Assembly (NCBI GenBank): GCA_034717695.1
Contig: JAYELS010000062.1
Coordinates: 51,005-115,004, forward strand
Reading direction: 5' to 3'
DNA: 64,000 nt
Origin: NAT127 sp034717695
Lineage (GTDB): Bacteria; Pseudomonadota; Gammaproteobacteria; Pseudomonadales; Porticoccaceae
Under the pieces are notes generated by a model, which did not search any database, was not told the origin of the DNA, and saw only the letters and a program-made list of their open reading frames with translations. Position 1 is the first letter of the stretch. Each line of letters starts with the position of its first letter. Shown here piece after piece: positions 54,248 to 62,113 of this stretch. Position numbers and translations under genes: made by a program.

Positions 54248-54285
54248 CAAAAAGGAATAACCCCGGCGAATGTGCCCCGCCGGGG
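54248..54285 (-). terminator. Terminator of the NADH dehydrogenase gene
   Basis: On the minus strand CCCCGGC, loop GGGGCACATTC, GCCGGGG (plus 54261-54285) then TTATTCCTTTTTG. It lies 7 nt after the ndh stop, and its tail merges into the AT-rich promoter region (54178-54250) of the porin-sbp operon. Confidence 0.75.
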
Positions 54286-54291
54286 TGTCTG

Positions 54292-55590
54292 TCAGTGGAG
54301 TTTCAGCCGTGGCCGCACCAGCCGGTTGAAACGGCCGGCGGCGAGCAGCAGCAGGGTGCGGGGCCAACCGTAGAGTGCCGCCTGGTGGAGGCGGTAGAGG
54401 CTGATGTACATGCTCCGGGCGAGCCAGCCCTCGATGAACCACTGCCCGCCCTTGAGGTTGCCCATCAGGGTGCCGATGGAACTGAACTTCGACAGGGACA
54501 CCAGGGAGCCCCGATCCTGATAGACGAAGGGTTGTGGGGCTTCTCCCTTCAACACCCGGGCGATGTTGATGGCGGTCTGGCTGGCCATCTGCTGGGCGGA
54601 CTGGGCGCGGGGCGGTATCGGCCGCCCGCCGGGTTCGGGGGTGTAGCTGGCGCAGTCCCCGATCACCCAGATCCGCCCATCCGTGGTGGTTTGCAGGGAG
54701 GGGGTCACCACCAGCTGGTTGATGCGGTTGGTTTCAAGGCCGAGGGTGGCGAGCAGGGCAGGGGCCTTGATGCCCGCCGCCCACACCAGCAGGTCGGCGC
54801 CGATCTCGCGGCCATCGCCGGTGACGAAGGCATTGGCCCTGGCCTCGGTGACCTGGGTGGCGGTGTGGACGCTGACCCCCATTTCCTCCAGGCGGCCGTG
54901 GGCCGCCACCGAGACCCGCTCGTTCAACGCCGGCAGGATGCGGGGGCCAGCCTCGATCAAATGCACGTTGAGCCGCTTGCGGCTCAACTGGCGGTGGCCG
55001 TAGCGGTGCAACATGGCCACCGCGTGGTGGAGCTCGGCGGCCAGTTCGACGCCGGTGGCGCCAGCGCCGACGATGGCGATGCTCACCGGGCGATCGGCGT
55101 GGTTGGCGGCGAGGCAGACGTTGAGAAAGCGGTCGTGGAAGCGGTCCGCCTGTTCCCGGGTGTCGAGGAACAGGCAGTGCTGGCGCACGCCGGGAATATT
55201 GAAATCGTTGCCCTGGCTGCCGATGGCGAGCACCAGCTGGTCGTAGGCCAGGCGCCGCTCCGGGAGGATCTCGCGGCCTTCCCCGTCCAGGAGCGGGGCG
55301 AGGAGGATTTCCCGCCGCTCCCGGTCGACGCCGGCGAGGGTGCCCGGCTCGAAATCGTAGTGGTTGGCGCGGGCGTGGCCGCGGTAATCCAGGGCGTCGA
55401 GATCGGAGTCGATGGAACCGGTGGCCACCTCGTGGAAGCGGGGTTTCCACACGTGGATGTTGTTGCTGTCCACCAGGGTGATCTCGGCGCGGCCGGTCTT
55501 GCCGAGGCGTTTGCCGAGACGGGTGGCGAGGGGCAGACCGCCGGCGCCGCCGCCGACAATCAGGATACGTGGCAGGGCAGGGGCGTTCAT
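54292..55590 (-). CDS. ndh: Type II NADH:quinone oxidoreductase (NDH-2)
   Basis: A 432-residue FAD enzyme that oxidises NADH and reduces quinone without proton pumping. It starts MNAPALPRILIVGGGAGGLPLATRLG (55590). The FAD fold GGGAGGLPLA, the second Rossmann motif IAIVGAGATGVELAAELHHA and the FAD C-terminal motif IWVIGDCASY are present. The C-terminal hydrophobic helices (SMYISLYRLHQAALYGWPRTLLLLAAGRF) would bind the inner membrane. Single-gene unit with its own terminator. Confidence 0.92.
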   Translation of the reverse strand: MNAPALPRILIVGGGAGGLPLATRLGKRLGKTGRAEITLVDSNNIHVWKPRFHEVATGSIDSDLDALDYRGHARANHYDFEPGTLAGVDRERREILLAPLLDGEGREILPERRLAYDQLVLAIGSQGNDFNIPGVRQHCLFLDTREQADRFHDRFLNVCLAANHADRPVSIAIVGAGATGVELAAELHHAVAMLHRYGHRQLSRKRLNVHLIEAGPRILPALNERVSVAAHGRLEEMGVSVHTATQVTEARANAFVTGDGREIGADLLVWAAGIKAPALLATLGLETNRINQLVVTPSLQTTTDGRIWVIGDCASYTPEPGGRPIPPRAQSAQQMASQTAINIARVLKGEAPQPFVYQDRGSLVSLSKFSSIGTLMGNLKGGQWFIEGWLARSMYISLYRLHQAALYGWPRTLLLLAAGRFNRLVRPRLKLH

Positions 55591-55676
55591 GGGAGCGTCC
55601 GGTTGGGGGTCAGGGCGCACAGTTTAGCGCCCGGGCAAGGCACCCGCCATCGCCATCCCCGGATGCAACGGGCCAA

Positions 55677-58600
55677 TCAATGATCCAGCGCAAGGCTCCC
55701 CTGGCTTTCGGAACGGGCGGTGCCGTGGTCCCGGGCGATGAGCAGGTACGCCATGGGCAGCACGTAGAGGGTGAACAGGGTGCCGATGGTCATGCCGAAG
55801 GCGATCACGAAGCCGAGGGAGAAGCGCGCCACCGCTCCGGCGCCGGTGGCGATGAGCAGCGGCACCATGGCCATCACCAGGGCGGCGGTGGTCATCAGCA
55901 CCGGACGCAGGCGCATGGCGGCGGCGTGCTCGATGGCCTCGCGCTTGCCGTAGCCTTGCTCCTGGAGGCGATTGGCGAACTCGACGATAAGGATTCCGTG
56001 CTTGGAGATCACCCCGATCAGGGTGACGAGGCCCACCTGGGTGTAGATGTTGATGGTGGCGCCGGGCACCTGGAAGAGGGCGAGCACATTGAGCCCGAGG
56101 AGCGCGCCGCTGATGGCCATGGGGACGGTGATCAGCATGATGACCGGATCCCGCCAGGACTCGAACTGGGCAGCAAGCACCAGGTAGATCAGCAACAGCG
56201 AGAAAAAGAAGATACCGACCAGATCCGAGGTTTCGTTCTTGTACTGCCGCGACTGGCCGCCGTAATCCACGCTGTACCCGGTGGGGAGGATATCGGCGGC
56301 GGCGTCCTCCAGTACCCCGAGTACTTCCCCGAGGGACACCCCGGGCCGCGGCACGCCGCTGATGGTGACGCTGTTGACCTGCTGAAAATGGTGCAGGCGC
56401 TGGGGCTCCACGGAATCCCTGAGGGTCACCACCGTGCCGATGGGCACCAGTTCGCCGCTGGCGGCGCGGGTGTAGTAGTTGTTGAGCTGATCGGCGGACA
56501 GGCGATCGACCCGCTGGATTTGCGGAATCACCTTGTAGGAGCGGTTGTCGATGGAAAAGCGGTTGACCTGGCCGCCGGCGAGCAGGCCCGACAGGTCGGC
56601 GGACAGCTGGGCCATGTCGATGCCGATCTGCGAGGCTTTCTCCCTGTCGATGAGAATGTCGGTGATGGGTTTGTTGATCTGCATGTCGGAGTTCACAAAG
56701 ATGAACTGCCGGCTCTCCCGGGCGCGGACCAGGATCTGGTCCGCCAGTTCCTTGAGAATCTCCGGGGGCGCGGTGCCGCCGATGACGAATTCCACGGGCA
56801 TCCCCATGCCGCCGGTGGGCAGGGGTGGGCGCGGCACCACGGCGATCTGCAGGCCGGCGACCTTGCCCACCTGGGGAATGATGTCCTCGTTGATGATCTC
56901 CACGGTGCTGCGGCTGCGCTCGCCCCAGGGGGCGAGGATGAAGGGGCCAAAGGCGCCGTTGGTGGCGGTGGGGGCGGCCAGTCTCGCGCCGTTGAACTGG
57001 AAATTGGCGACGATGTCGTCGCTGGCCTGGTCGATCTTGTCGAGCTGGGAGGTGAACAGTTCGATGTATTCCCGGGTCACGCTCGGGTCGCTCTCGGCGA
57101 TCATGAAGGCAAACCCGGTATCCTCCTGGGGTGCCAGTTCACTGGGCGCGGTGACGAACAGCATGAAACAGGATGCGATCACAACCAGGCCGAACAGGGC
57201 GATGCCCGCACGCTGGTCCATGACCCGGTGGAGGTCGGCCTGGTAGCGATCCCGGAGGCGGTTGAAGAGGGCGTCGAGACGGCTTTCGAGGCGGCTGCCA
57301 TCGCCGTTTCGGTTGGGGTCGTGGGGCTTGAGCATGTAGGCGCACATCATCGGCGACAGGGTGAGGGCGATCACCCCGGACAGCAGCACCGACGACGCCA
57401 GGGTGAAGGCGAATTCGGTGAACAGGGTGCCGGTCATGCCGCCGAGAAAGCCGATGGGCAGGTACACCGCCACCAGGGTGGTGGTCATCGCCACCACCGG
57501 CCAGGCCAGTTCCCGGGCGCCCCGCAGCGCCGCGGCCTTGGGCTCCATGCCGTCCTCGATGTGGCGGTGGATGTTCTCCAGCACAATGATGGCATCGTCC
57601 ACCACGATGCCGATGGCGAGCACCATGGCCAGCAGGGTGAGCAGATTGAGGGAGTAGCCCATCACCAGCATCAAGGCCATGGCGCCGATCAGCGACAGGG
57701 GCACGGCGATGGCCGGGATCACCACCGAGCGCATCGACCCGAGAAAGAGAAAGATCACCACCACCACGATGAACACCGCCTCGGCGATGGTGGCCTGCAC
57801 ATCGGCGATGGCATCGCGGATATAGTCGGTGGCGTCGTAGAGAAGCTCCCCTCCGAGGCCCTCCGGAAACTGGGGTGCCACCTGCTCGTTCCAGACCTTG
57901 CGCACCGCCTGCATCACCTCGATGGAATTGGCGTCCGGCGCCAGTTCCACCGCCACGAATACCGCGGGCTTGCCCTTGTAGCGGGCGGTGGGGGCGTACG
58001 TCTCCGAGCCCAGCTCCACATCCGCCACATCCGCCAGACGAATGATCGAGCCGTTTTCCGCCTTGACGATCATGGCGCGAAAATCCTCGATGGAGCGCAT
58101 ATCGGTGTCGGCCTTGAGGTTGATGGTGATCATCGCCGAGCGGGTGCTGCCGAGGGATGTGAGCACATTGTTGCGACGCAGGGCGCTGGTGATGTCCGAC
58201 GCTGTGAGGTTGAAGGCGGCCATGCGCTCGGGTATCAGCCAGATGCGGGCGGCGAATTCCTGCCCGCCGGCGAGATTGACCCCCTGCACGCCGGGGATGG
58301 TGGCGAGTTCGGGCTCCACCACCCGCACCAGGTAATCGGTGATCTGGTTGATGCGCAGGAAATCGCTGTAAAACACCATGTAGCCGGCGGGGTTGGCGGC
58401 GCCTACGCTCATCGACACCACCGGGCTTTCCGAGGCCTCCGGCAATTCGCCGCGCACCTTGTTGATGTTGGCGATCACCTGGGTCAGGGTTTCGTCCGGA
58501 TCCTTGCCGAGCCGCACGTGGGCGTGGATCAGGCTCATGTTGGCATCGCTGGTGGCGGTCACGTAGTCGATGCCCTCGGCGGCGGCGATTTCCCGTTCAA

Positions 58601-58799
58601 GTGGCGTGGTGATGAAATCCTGCACCAGCTGGGCATCGGCGCCGGGGTAGGGGGTCGACACGGTGATGGTGGCGTTCTCGAGCTCCGGGTATTCCCGCAC
58701 CTTGAGCTCCAGTGCCGCCCGCAGCCCGACGATCAGGATGAACAGGCTGACCACGGTGGCCAGCACGGGCTTGTTGATGAACAGATCGGTGAATTTCAC
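55677..58799 (-). CDS. RND efflux transporter, HAE1 family (pump 3)
   Basis: A 1040-residue pump. The GTG start at 58799 gives MKFTDLFINKPVLATVVSLFILIVGLRAALELKVREYPELENATITVSTPYPGADAQLVQDFITTPLE, a form seen in MexK/VexF-like pumps. The proton-relay pair is in LAIGIVVDDAIIVLENIHRH, and both periplasmic loops are complete. It is the third gene of tetR-MFP-RND, 37 nt after the adaptor. No outer-membrane channel gene is present. Substrates unknown. Confidence 0.9.
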   Translation of the reverse strand: MKFTDLFINKPVLATVVSLFILIVGLRAALELKVREYPELENATITVSTPYPGADAQLVQDFITTPLEREIAAAEGIDYVTATSDANMSLIHAHVRLGKDPDETLTQVIANINKVRGELPEASESPVVSMSVGAANPAGYMVFYSDFLRINQITDYLVRVVEPELATIPGVQGVNLAGGQEFAARIWLIPERMAAFNLTASDITSALRRNNVLTSLGSTRSAMITINLKADTDMRSIEDFRAMIVKAENGSIIRLADVADVELGSETYAPTARYKGKPAVFVAVELAPDANSIEVMQAVRKVWNEQVAPQFPEGLGGELLYDATDYIRDAIADVQATIAEAVFIVVVVIFLFLGSMRSVVIPAIAVPLSLIGAMALMLVMGYSLNLLTLLAMVLAIGIVVDDAIIVLENIHRHIEDGMEPKAAALRGARELAWPVVAMTTTLVAVYLPIGFLGGMTGTLFTEFAFTLASSVLLSGVIALTLSPMMCAYMLKPHDPNRNGDGSRLESRLDALFNRLRDRYQADLHRVMDQRAGIALFGLVVIASCFMLFVTAPSELAPQEDTGFAFMIAESDPSVTREYIELFTSQLDKIDQASDDIVANFQFNGARLAAPTATNGAFGPFILAPWGERSRSTVEIINEDIIPQVGKVAGLQIAVVPRPPLPTGGMGMPVEFVIGGTAPPEILKELADQILVRARESRQFIFVNSDMQINKPITDILIDREKASQIGIDMAQLSADLSGLLAGGQVNRFSIDNRSYKVIPQIQRVDRLSADQLNNYYTRAASGELVPIGTVVTLRDSVEPQRLHHFQQVNSVTISGVPRPGVSLGEVLGVLEDAAADILPTGYSVDYGGQSRQYKNETSDLVGIFFFSLLLIYLVLAAQFESWRDPVIMLITVPMAISGALLGLNVLALFQVPGATINIYTQVGLVTLIGVISKHGILIVEFANRLQEQGYGKREAIEHAAAMRLRPVLMTTAALVMAMVPLLIATGAGAVARFSLGFVIAFGMTIGTLFTLYVLPMAYLLIARDHGTARSESQGSLALDH

Positions 58800-58836
58800 G
58801 CTGTCGTCCCGGGGTTGATGACTTGTGGTGGTCGGC

Positions 58837-59952
58837 TCAGTTGTTGATTGGCGTGGGGTTGGTGCTCGCTTCCGGCACCACGGTATTGTTGATGGTCACC
58901 AGGCTGCCGTTGCGCAGTTTGAGAAGGCCGCTGCTCGCCACCGTCTCCCCCGGCGCCAGGCCTTCGCTGACCGCCACCACATCGCCGCGGATGTCCCCTG
59001 TCTGGACGAAGCGCTGCTGGGCACGGGTCTTGCCGTCCTTGCCCTTGGCGAGGATGAACACCGAGTTGCCGTAGGGATTGAAGTTGATGGCGCTGCGGGG
59101 AATCACCACCAGGGTATCCGGTTCGCCGAGATCAATGCTCAATCGGGCAAACATCCCCGGGCGCAACAGCTTTTGCGGATTGGCGATGGTGGCCTGCACC
59201 GCGAAATTGCGGGTGTTCTTGTCGATGGTGGGCTCGATGGCGGTGAGGCTGCCGGCAAATTCGCCGCCGCCGAGGGCGTCCACCTGGACGCTGGCGGACT
59301 GGCCCGCCGTCACCGCTGCGTACCACTGCTCGGGGAGGGTGAAATTGAGGTGGATCGGATCGAGGGACTGGAGCGCGATCATCGGGTCGCCCGCCGCGAT
59401 GAACTGGCCGATATTGACCCGGCGGATGCCGAGTCGGCCGTCGTAGGGCGCCCGCAGGGCCTTTTGCGCGAGGCGCGCCTGCTGGGCCCGGGCGTTGGCC
59501 TGCGCCTGGGCGAGTTCCGTCTCGCGCTTGTCCAGCTCCGCCTTGGAGACACTCTTGCGCTGCCACAGGGAACGCACCCGATCACGCTCGATTTCCGCCA
59601 GCCGCGCGGCGGCGTCAAGGGCAGCCAGCTCGGCGCGGTCCGTATCACTGACCAGGGTGATGATCAGATCCCCGGCCTTGACCTCGCTGCCGCTGTCGAA
59701 ATGGATCGCCTCGACGATGCCACCCACCTCGGTGGTGAGATCCGCGCCCTGGATGGCGGCGAGGGTTCCGACCGCCGTCACCCGCCGCGTCCACTCAACC
59801 TCCCTCGCCTCGGCGGAGGACACCGTGGCGGGCACCTCCGGCATGGCGTTGAGGTACTCGTTCATCATGCGGTTGGCGACCCATTTGGCCCCCAGGGTGC
59901 CGCCGAATACCAGCACCGTGGCGGACAGAATCACGATCATGCGTTTGTTCAT
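58837..59952 (-). CDS. RND membrane fusion protein (pump 3)
   Basis: A 371-residue adaptor with an N-terminal anchor (MNKRMIVILSATVLVFGGTLGAKWV), no lipobox Cys, then the barrel and lipoyl halves (RRVTAVGTLAAIQGADLTTEVGGIVEAIHF, DSGSEVKAGDLIITL), the alpha hairpin (AALDAAARLAEIERDRVRSLWQRKSVSKAELDK) and the second lipoyl half (KALRAPYDGRLGIRRVNIGQFI). It overlaps the tetR stop by 4 nt (ATGA), so regulator and adaptor are translated together. It connects pump 3 to an unlinked outer-membrane channel. Confidence 0.88.
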   Translation of the reverse strand: MNKRMIVILSATVLVFGGTLGAKWVANRMMNEYLNAMPEVPATVSSAEAREVEWTRRVTAVGTLAAIQGADLTTEVGGIVEAIHFDSGSEVKAGDLIITLVSDTDRAELAALDAAARLAEIERDRVRSLWQRKSVSKAELDKRETELAQAQANARAQQARLAQKALRAPYDGRLGIRRVNIGQFIAAGDPMIALQSLDPIHLNFTLPEQWYAAVTAGQSASVQVDALGGGEFAGSLTAIEPTIDKNTRNFAVQATIANPQKLLRPGMFARLSIDLGEPDTLVVIPRSAINFNPYGNSVFILAKGKDGKTRAQQRFVQTGDIRGDVVAVSEGLAPGETVASSGLLKLRNGSLVTINNTVVPEASTNPTPINN

Positions 59953-60716
59953 GGAGAGTCCTGGTCAAAATCCGTGAAAAGGGTGTCGGTCACCGAGGGG
60001 GGAATATCGCTGAACAGTTCCGTCACGACGCGGGTCAGCAGGGCGCGGACCGCCCGCCCATCGGTGATATCGCAAAGGGGTTGCCAGCCCAGCCCGTTCA
60101 GCAGGGCGTGAAAATGGTGGAAGAGGAGGGCGTAGGGCCTGCCCAGCTGGTAGGCGTCCATCAGGCCCTCGGCATGGGCCAGGGTGTGGATGCCCTCGCC
60201 AAGGGCCCAGAGGCCCGAGCCAATCTGGATTGGCGTCATCCCCGAGGCGGACAGATCTCCCCGCGCCAGAGCCTCGACGATGACCCCCTGGAACAGGTCG
60301 GCGAGGGGCTTGTGGGCCGCCATGGCCTGCTCGCGCCGGGCTTCGGAGATGGCGGCGGAAATCACCTGGGTAGACAGATACTGCTGGAGATGGAAGAAGA
60401 GCGGCTGCTGGCGGGCAAAGATGACATCCGCCACCACCAGCCCGACCAGTTGCTCGCGGCTGCCGGCATCCCAGTCGGCCACCCTGGCAAACAGACCCAG
60501 GCGATCGCCGATCCGCTCGGTCAGCAGGGCGAGCAGCATGTCCTCCTTGCTGCTGAAATGCTGGTAGAGGGTGCCCACGGAGTAGTCGCAATGCTGGGCG
60601 ACGCGGTGCATCTGGAGATTGAGCAAGCCCTCCCGGCTGATCAGGTAATGGGCGCCATCCAGTAAGATCTGCTCCCGCTCCGCGAAGGCTTTCTGGCGTC
60701 GATCCGTGGTGCTCAT
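59949..60716 (-). CDS. TetR-family regulator leading the pump 3 operon
   Basis: A 255-residue regulator. The HTH (about 8-56: QKAFAEREQILLDGAHYLISREGLLNLQMHRVAQHCDYSVGTLYQHFSSKEDML) is typical. The C-terminal domain is larger than average and includes FLHLQQYLSTQVISAAISEARREQA. It is the first gene of an operon with the MFP and pump genes and probably controls its own promoter, where a 13-bp palindrome lies between -35 and -10. Confidence 0.85.
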   Translation of the reverse strand: MSTTDRRQKAFAEREQILLDGAHYLISREGLLNLQMHRVAQHCDYSVGTLYQHFSSKEDMLLALLTERIGDRLGLFARVADWDAGSREQLVGLVVADVIFARQQPLFFHLQQYLSTQVISAAISEARREQAMAAHKPLADLFQGVIVEALARGDLSASGMTPIQIGSGLWALGEGIHTLAHAEGLMDAYQLGRPYALLFHHFHALLNGLGWQPLCDITDGRAVRALLTRVVTELFSDIPPSVTDTLFTDFDQDSP

Positions 60717-60743
60717 GGCAAGGGCCGGTTGTTATCTGGAGCG

Positions 60744-60772
60744 ATAATGAATCTGATTCAAAAAATGATCAA
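60744..60772 (-). promoter_or_regulatory. Promoter and operator of the tetR-MFP-RND operon (pump 3)
   Basis: Minus-strand TTGATC (plus 60767-60772), 17-bp spacer, CATTAT (60744-60749). The perfect 13-nt palindrome TGAATCTGATTCA (60748-60760) occupies the spacer and touches the -10, the classical placement for TetR autorepression. Confidence 0.65.
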
Positions 60773-61018
60773 TCTTCGTTACACAACCTTACACAGCCCC
60801 CGCGGGGTTGGACCATGGCCCGGTCCAACGCTGCTCGGCGATGGATCGCCGGCCTCGATACCCTGGGACAGGGGGCTGAACCCCATTGATCACTGTCGAT
60901 CCGGTTATTGGATTTGTCTTAAATAGGCTACTGATCGACCTTGTATTTTTCAGTTCCCCGGGGCGACAGTCGGTGCAAGCACAAATTATTCAAGTGGGTA
61001 AACGTTTTCCTAGGGAGT
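60773..61018. other. Non-coding stretch with one hairpin
   Basis: No gene is credible here. GTTGGACC-atggccc-GGTCCAAC (60807-60829) is a perfect 8-bp stem. Sequence becomes AT-richer towards 60900-61010, where the promoter of the antitoxin-like gene must lie; GGGAGT (61012-61017) is close to its start. Confidence 0.5.
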
Positions 61019-61363
61019 ATGACCATGGCCGAATTACATGCCGTTGACCCGGCATCCAGTCTCGACAATCAGGAGGCCATTGCGGTTTTCATGGCCGATG
61101 CCTTCGAGACGGGGGACGCAACTTATATCGCCAAGGCCCTTGGCGTAGTCGTCAAACTTCGCGGTATCGCTGATATCGCCCGCGAAACAGGTTTATCCCC
61201 GAAACAGATCCATCGCTCATTCAGCGGCACCGGCAGCCCGACCCTAAGGACAACCCTGGCGGTAATGGGCGCCATTGGCGTGACTGTCACCACAAAATTG
61301 CATCGGAGGATTTCTCCTAAGAAAACCAGGCTTAGACCTGGTGGCAGTGGGAAAACCGCATGA
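61019..61363 (+). CDS. Addiction-module antidote protein (HigA-like, COG3636 type), toxin not adjacent
   Basis: A 114-residue protein. The family core is clear: LDNQEAIAVFMADAFETGDATYIAKALGVVVKLRGIADIARETGLSPKQIHRSFSGTGSPTLRTTLAVMGAIGVTV, with a helix-turn-helix at about 55-80. Usually a RelE/HigB-like toxin gene precedes this antitoxin within a few bases; here the preceding 300 nt are non-coding. The C-terminal 15 residues (ISPKKTRLRPGGSGKTA) are basic and unlike the family. The stop lies 14 nt before the dif-like site, so the gene probably belongs to the chromosome next to the prophage. The upstream in-frame extension to 60941 is not needed. Confidence 0.75.
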   Translation: MTMAELHAVDPASSLDNQEAIAVFMADAFETGDATYIAKALGVVVKLRGIADIARETGLSPKQIHRSFSGTGSPTLRTTLAVMGAIGVTVTTKLHRRISPKKTRLRPGGSGKTA

Positions 61364-61732
61364 CCTCATCAAACACAGCTGCGCATAATCTATAGTATGA
61401 GCAACCAAAAACACCATATAAGCCATTGAATACTCGGCGCTTTCTCTGAAAATAAGGGCTGTCAAAATTGCTGCCGCAGCAGTTCCCGCTGCTACCCACC
61501 GACCCCAGAATTCTCTATTTTCCGGCTTCTTGGCTATGTCGCATGCTGCCAACACTTCAACTGGATTTATATCCAGTATCTTTGCCAGTTCAACCGCGTT
61601 GCCACTGTCCATGCTGCCCGATTTTCTTGCATGGCTGATTCCTGACCTTGTCATCTTCAGTCGTTGAGCTGTCTTGTAATCGCTCCCGGTGATCTCTTTC
61701 GCCCTGTCTAAAAATTCGCCTAGTGTTTTCAT
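61244..61732 (-). CDS. Phage repressor-like protein (DUF3693-type HTH with C-terminal membrane helices)
   Basis: A 162-residue reading frame. Residues 1-62 form a helix-turn-helix domain (MKTLGEFLDRAKEITGSDYKTAQRLKMTRSGISHARKSGSMDSGNAVELAKILDI) like the DUF3693 proteins of Pseudomonas and Vibrio filamentous phages. Residues about 78-120 are hydrophobic. The dif-like site falls at codons 110-119, and the last 43 codons lie on its chromosomal side and run antisense to the antitoxin-like gene. The C-terminus is therefore probably foreign to the phage gene. It is divergent from rep and most likely represses it through the GTTGA/TCAAC sites next to its start. Confidence 0.72.
   Translation of the reverse strand: MKTLGEFLDRAKEITGSDYKTAQRLKMTRSGISHARKSGSMDSGNAVELAKILDINPVEVLAACDIAKKPENREFWGRWVAAGTAAAAILTALIFRESAEYSMAYMVFLVAHTIDYAQLCLMRSCGFPTATRSKPGFLRRNPPMQFCGDSHANGAHYRQGCP
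61378..61405 (+). other. dif-like XerC/XerD site, probable left attachment site of the prophage
   Basis: The XerC arm GCTGCGCATAA matches the gammaproteobacterial dif arm GGTGCGCATAA at 10 of 11 positions. The central TCTATA matches TGTATA at 5 of 6. The XerD arm GTATGAGCAAC is weaker, sharing about 6 of 11 with TTATGTTAAAT. A strong XerC arm with a diverged XerD arm is what is expected for a phage-chromosome hybrid att. Filamentous phages commonly integrate at dif. Confidence 0.62.
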
Positions 61733-61750
61733 GGGTACGCCCTCCGTTTG

Positions 61751-61810
61751 GTTGAGTATTGATCAACGTTGATCCGGCTTCAACCGTTGAGTTTGTCTTG
61801 CCACGTTGAG
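61751..61810. promoter_or_regulatory. Operator array of GTTGA/TCAAC half-sites in the prophage control region
   Basis: GTTGA at 61751, GATCAACGTTGATC (perfect 14-nt palindrome, 61761-61774), TCAAC-C-GTTGA (61780-61790) and a further GTTGA near 61804. The array lies just upstream of the repressor gene, between it and the rep operon. Confidence 0.6.
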
Positions 61811-61860
61811 CTGTACTTGACTACCTTTGCCCCCGTCACCCACGGACAAGGGCAACCACC

Positions 61861-62112
61861 ATGACAACCGCCACGCAGCTTCCCCTAACCCTCCCCCGGG
61901 GCGAGTATCAGCCCCCGCTGTTTCCGTCACTCCCTGCCCGCGCCCCCGTTCCCCCTGTCCGTGGTTTGGGGGTAGGGCAGGGCAGTGGCGGTCCTTTTGC
62001 GGTCATGGTCTGGCAGGGTGCCGAAACCCATACGGGGCACTCTAATGCCCCGTATCACTGTCATAATGACAGTAGACATGCCCCGTATTACTCCCTTGAG
62101 GGGAGTAACTAG
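61861..62112 (+). CDS. Possible small phage protein (weak)
   Basis: An 83-codon frame, MTTATQLPLTLPRGEYQPPLFPSLPARAPVPPVRGLG..., Pro-rich with no recognisable domain. AAGGGC upstream is a mediocre ribosome site. It ends 1 nt before the rep start, so it could be a leader gene coupled to rep. But its 3' third covers the hairpin array (62030-62108), which argues that this region is mainly regulatory. It may be spurious. Confidence 0.3.
   Translation: MTTATQLPLTLPRGEYQPPLFPSLPARAPVPPVRGLGVGQGSGGPFAVMVWQGAETHTGHSNAPYHCHNDSRHAPYYSLEGSN
62030..62108 (+). promoter_or_regulatory. Array of stem-loops ahead of rep, with alternative pairings; possible origin or translational switch
   Basis: Hairpin A: ATACGGGGCA (62030-62039) with TGCCCCGTAT (62046-62055). 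Hairpin B: ACTGTCAT-a-ATGACAGT (62057-62073). Hairpin C: TTACTCCC (62088-62095) with GGGAGTAA (62101-62108), which hides the GGGGAG ribosome site of rep. A second TGCCCCGTAT (62079-62088) can replace the first as partner of ATACGGGGCA and overlaps hairpin C by one base. Confidence 0.7.
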
Positions 62113-62113
62113 G

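Noticed and set aside
48974..54256. GGAATAA/TTATTCC shared by the cysT leader and the region upstream of the porin-sbp operon as a CysB site
   Set aside because: The copy near 54254 forms part of the T-rich tail of the ndh terminator, and two short AT-rich matches are not enough to define a regulator site.
55569..58847. 1092-codon plus-strand frame opposite RND pump 3
   Set aside because: His/Gly/Asp-rich composition typical of antisense shadows; the minus strand encodes a complete, motif-bearing RND transporter with adaptor and regulator in operon order.
60729..60926. Short plus-strand frame before the antitoxin-like gene as its missing toxin
   Set aside because: No RelE/HigB features, it runs through the tetR promoter and a hairpin, and its composition is not coding-like.
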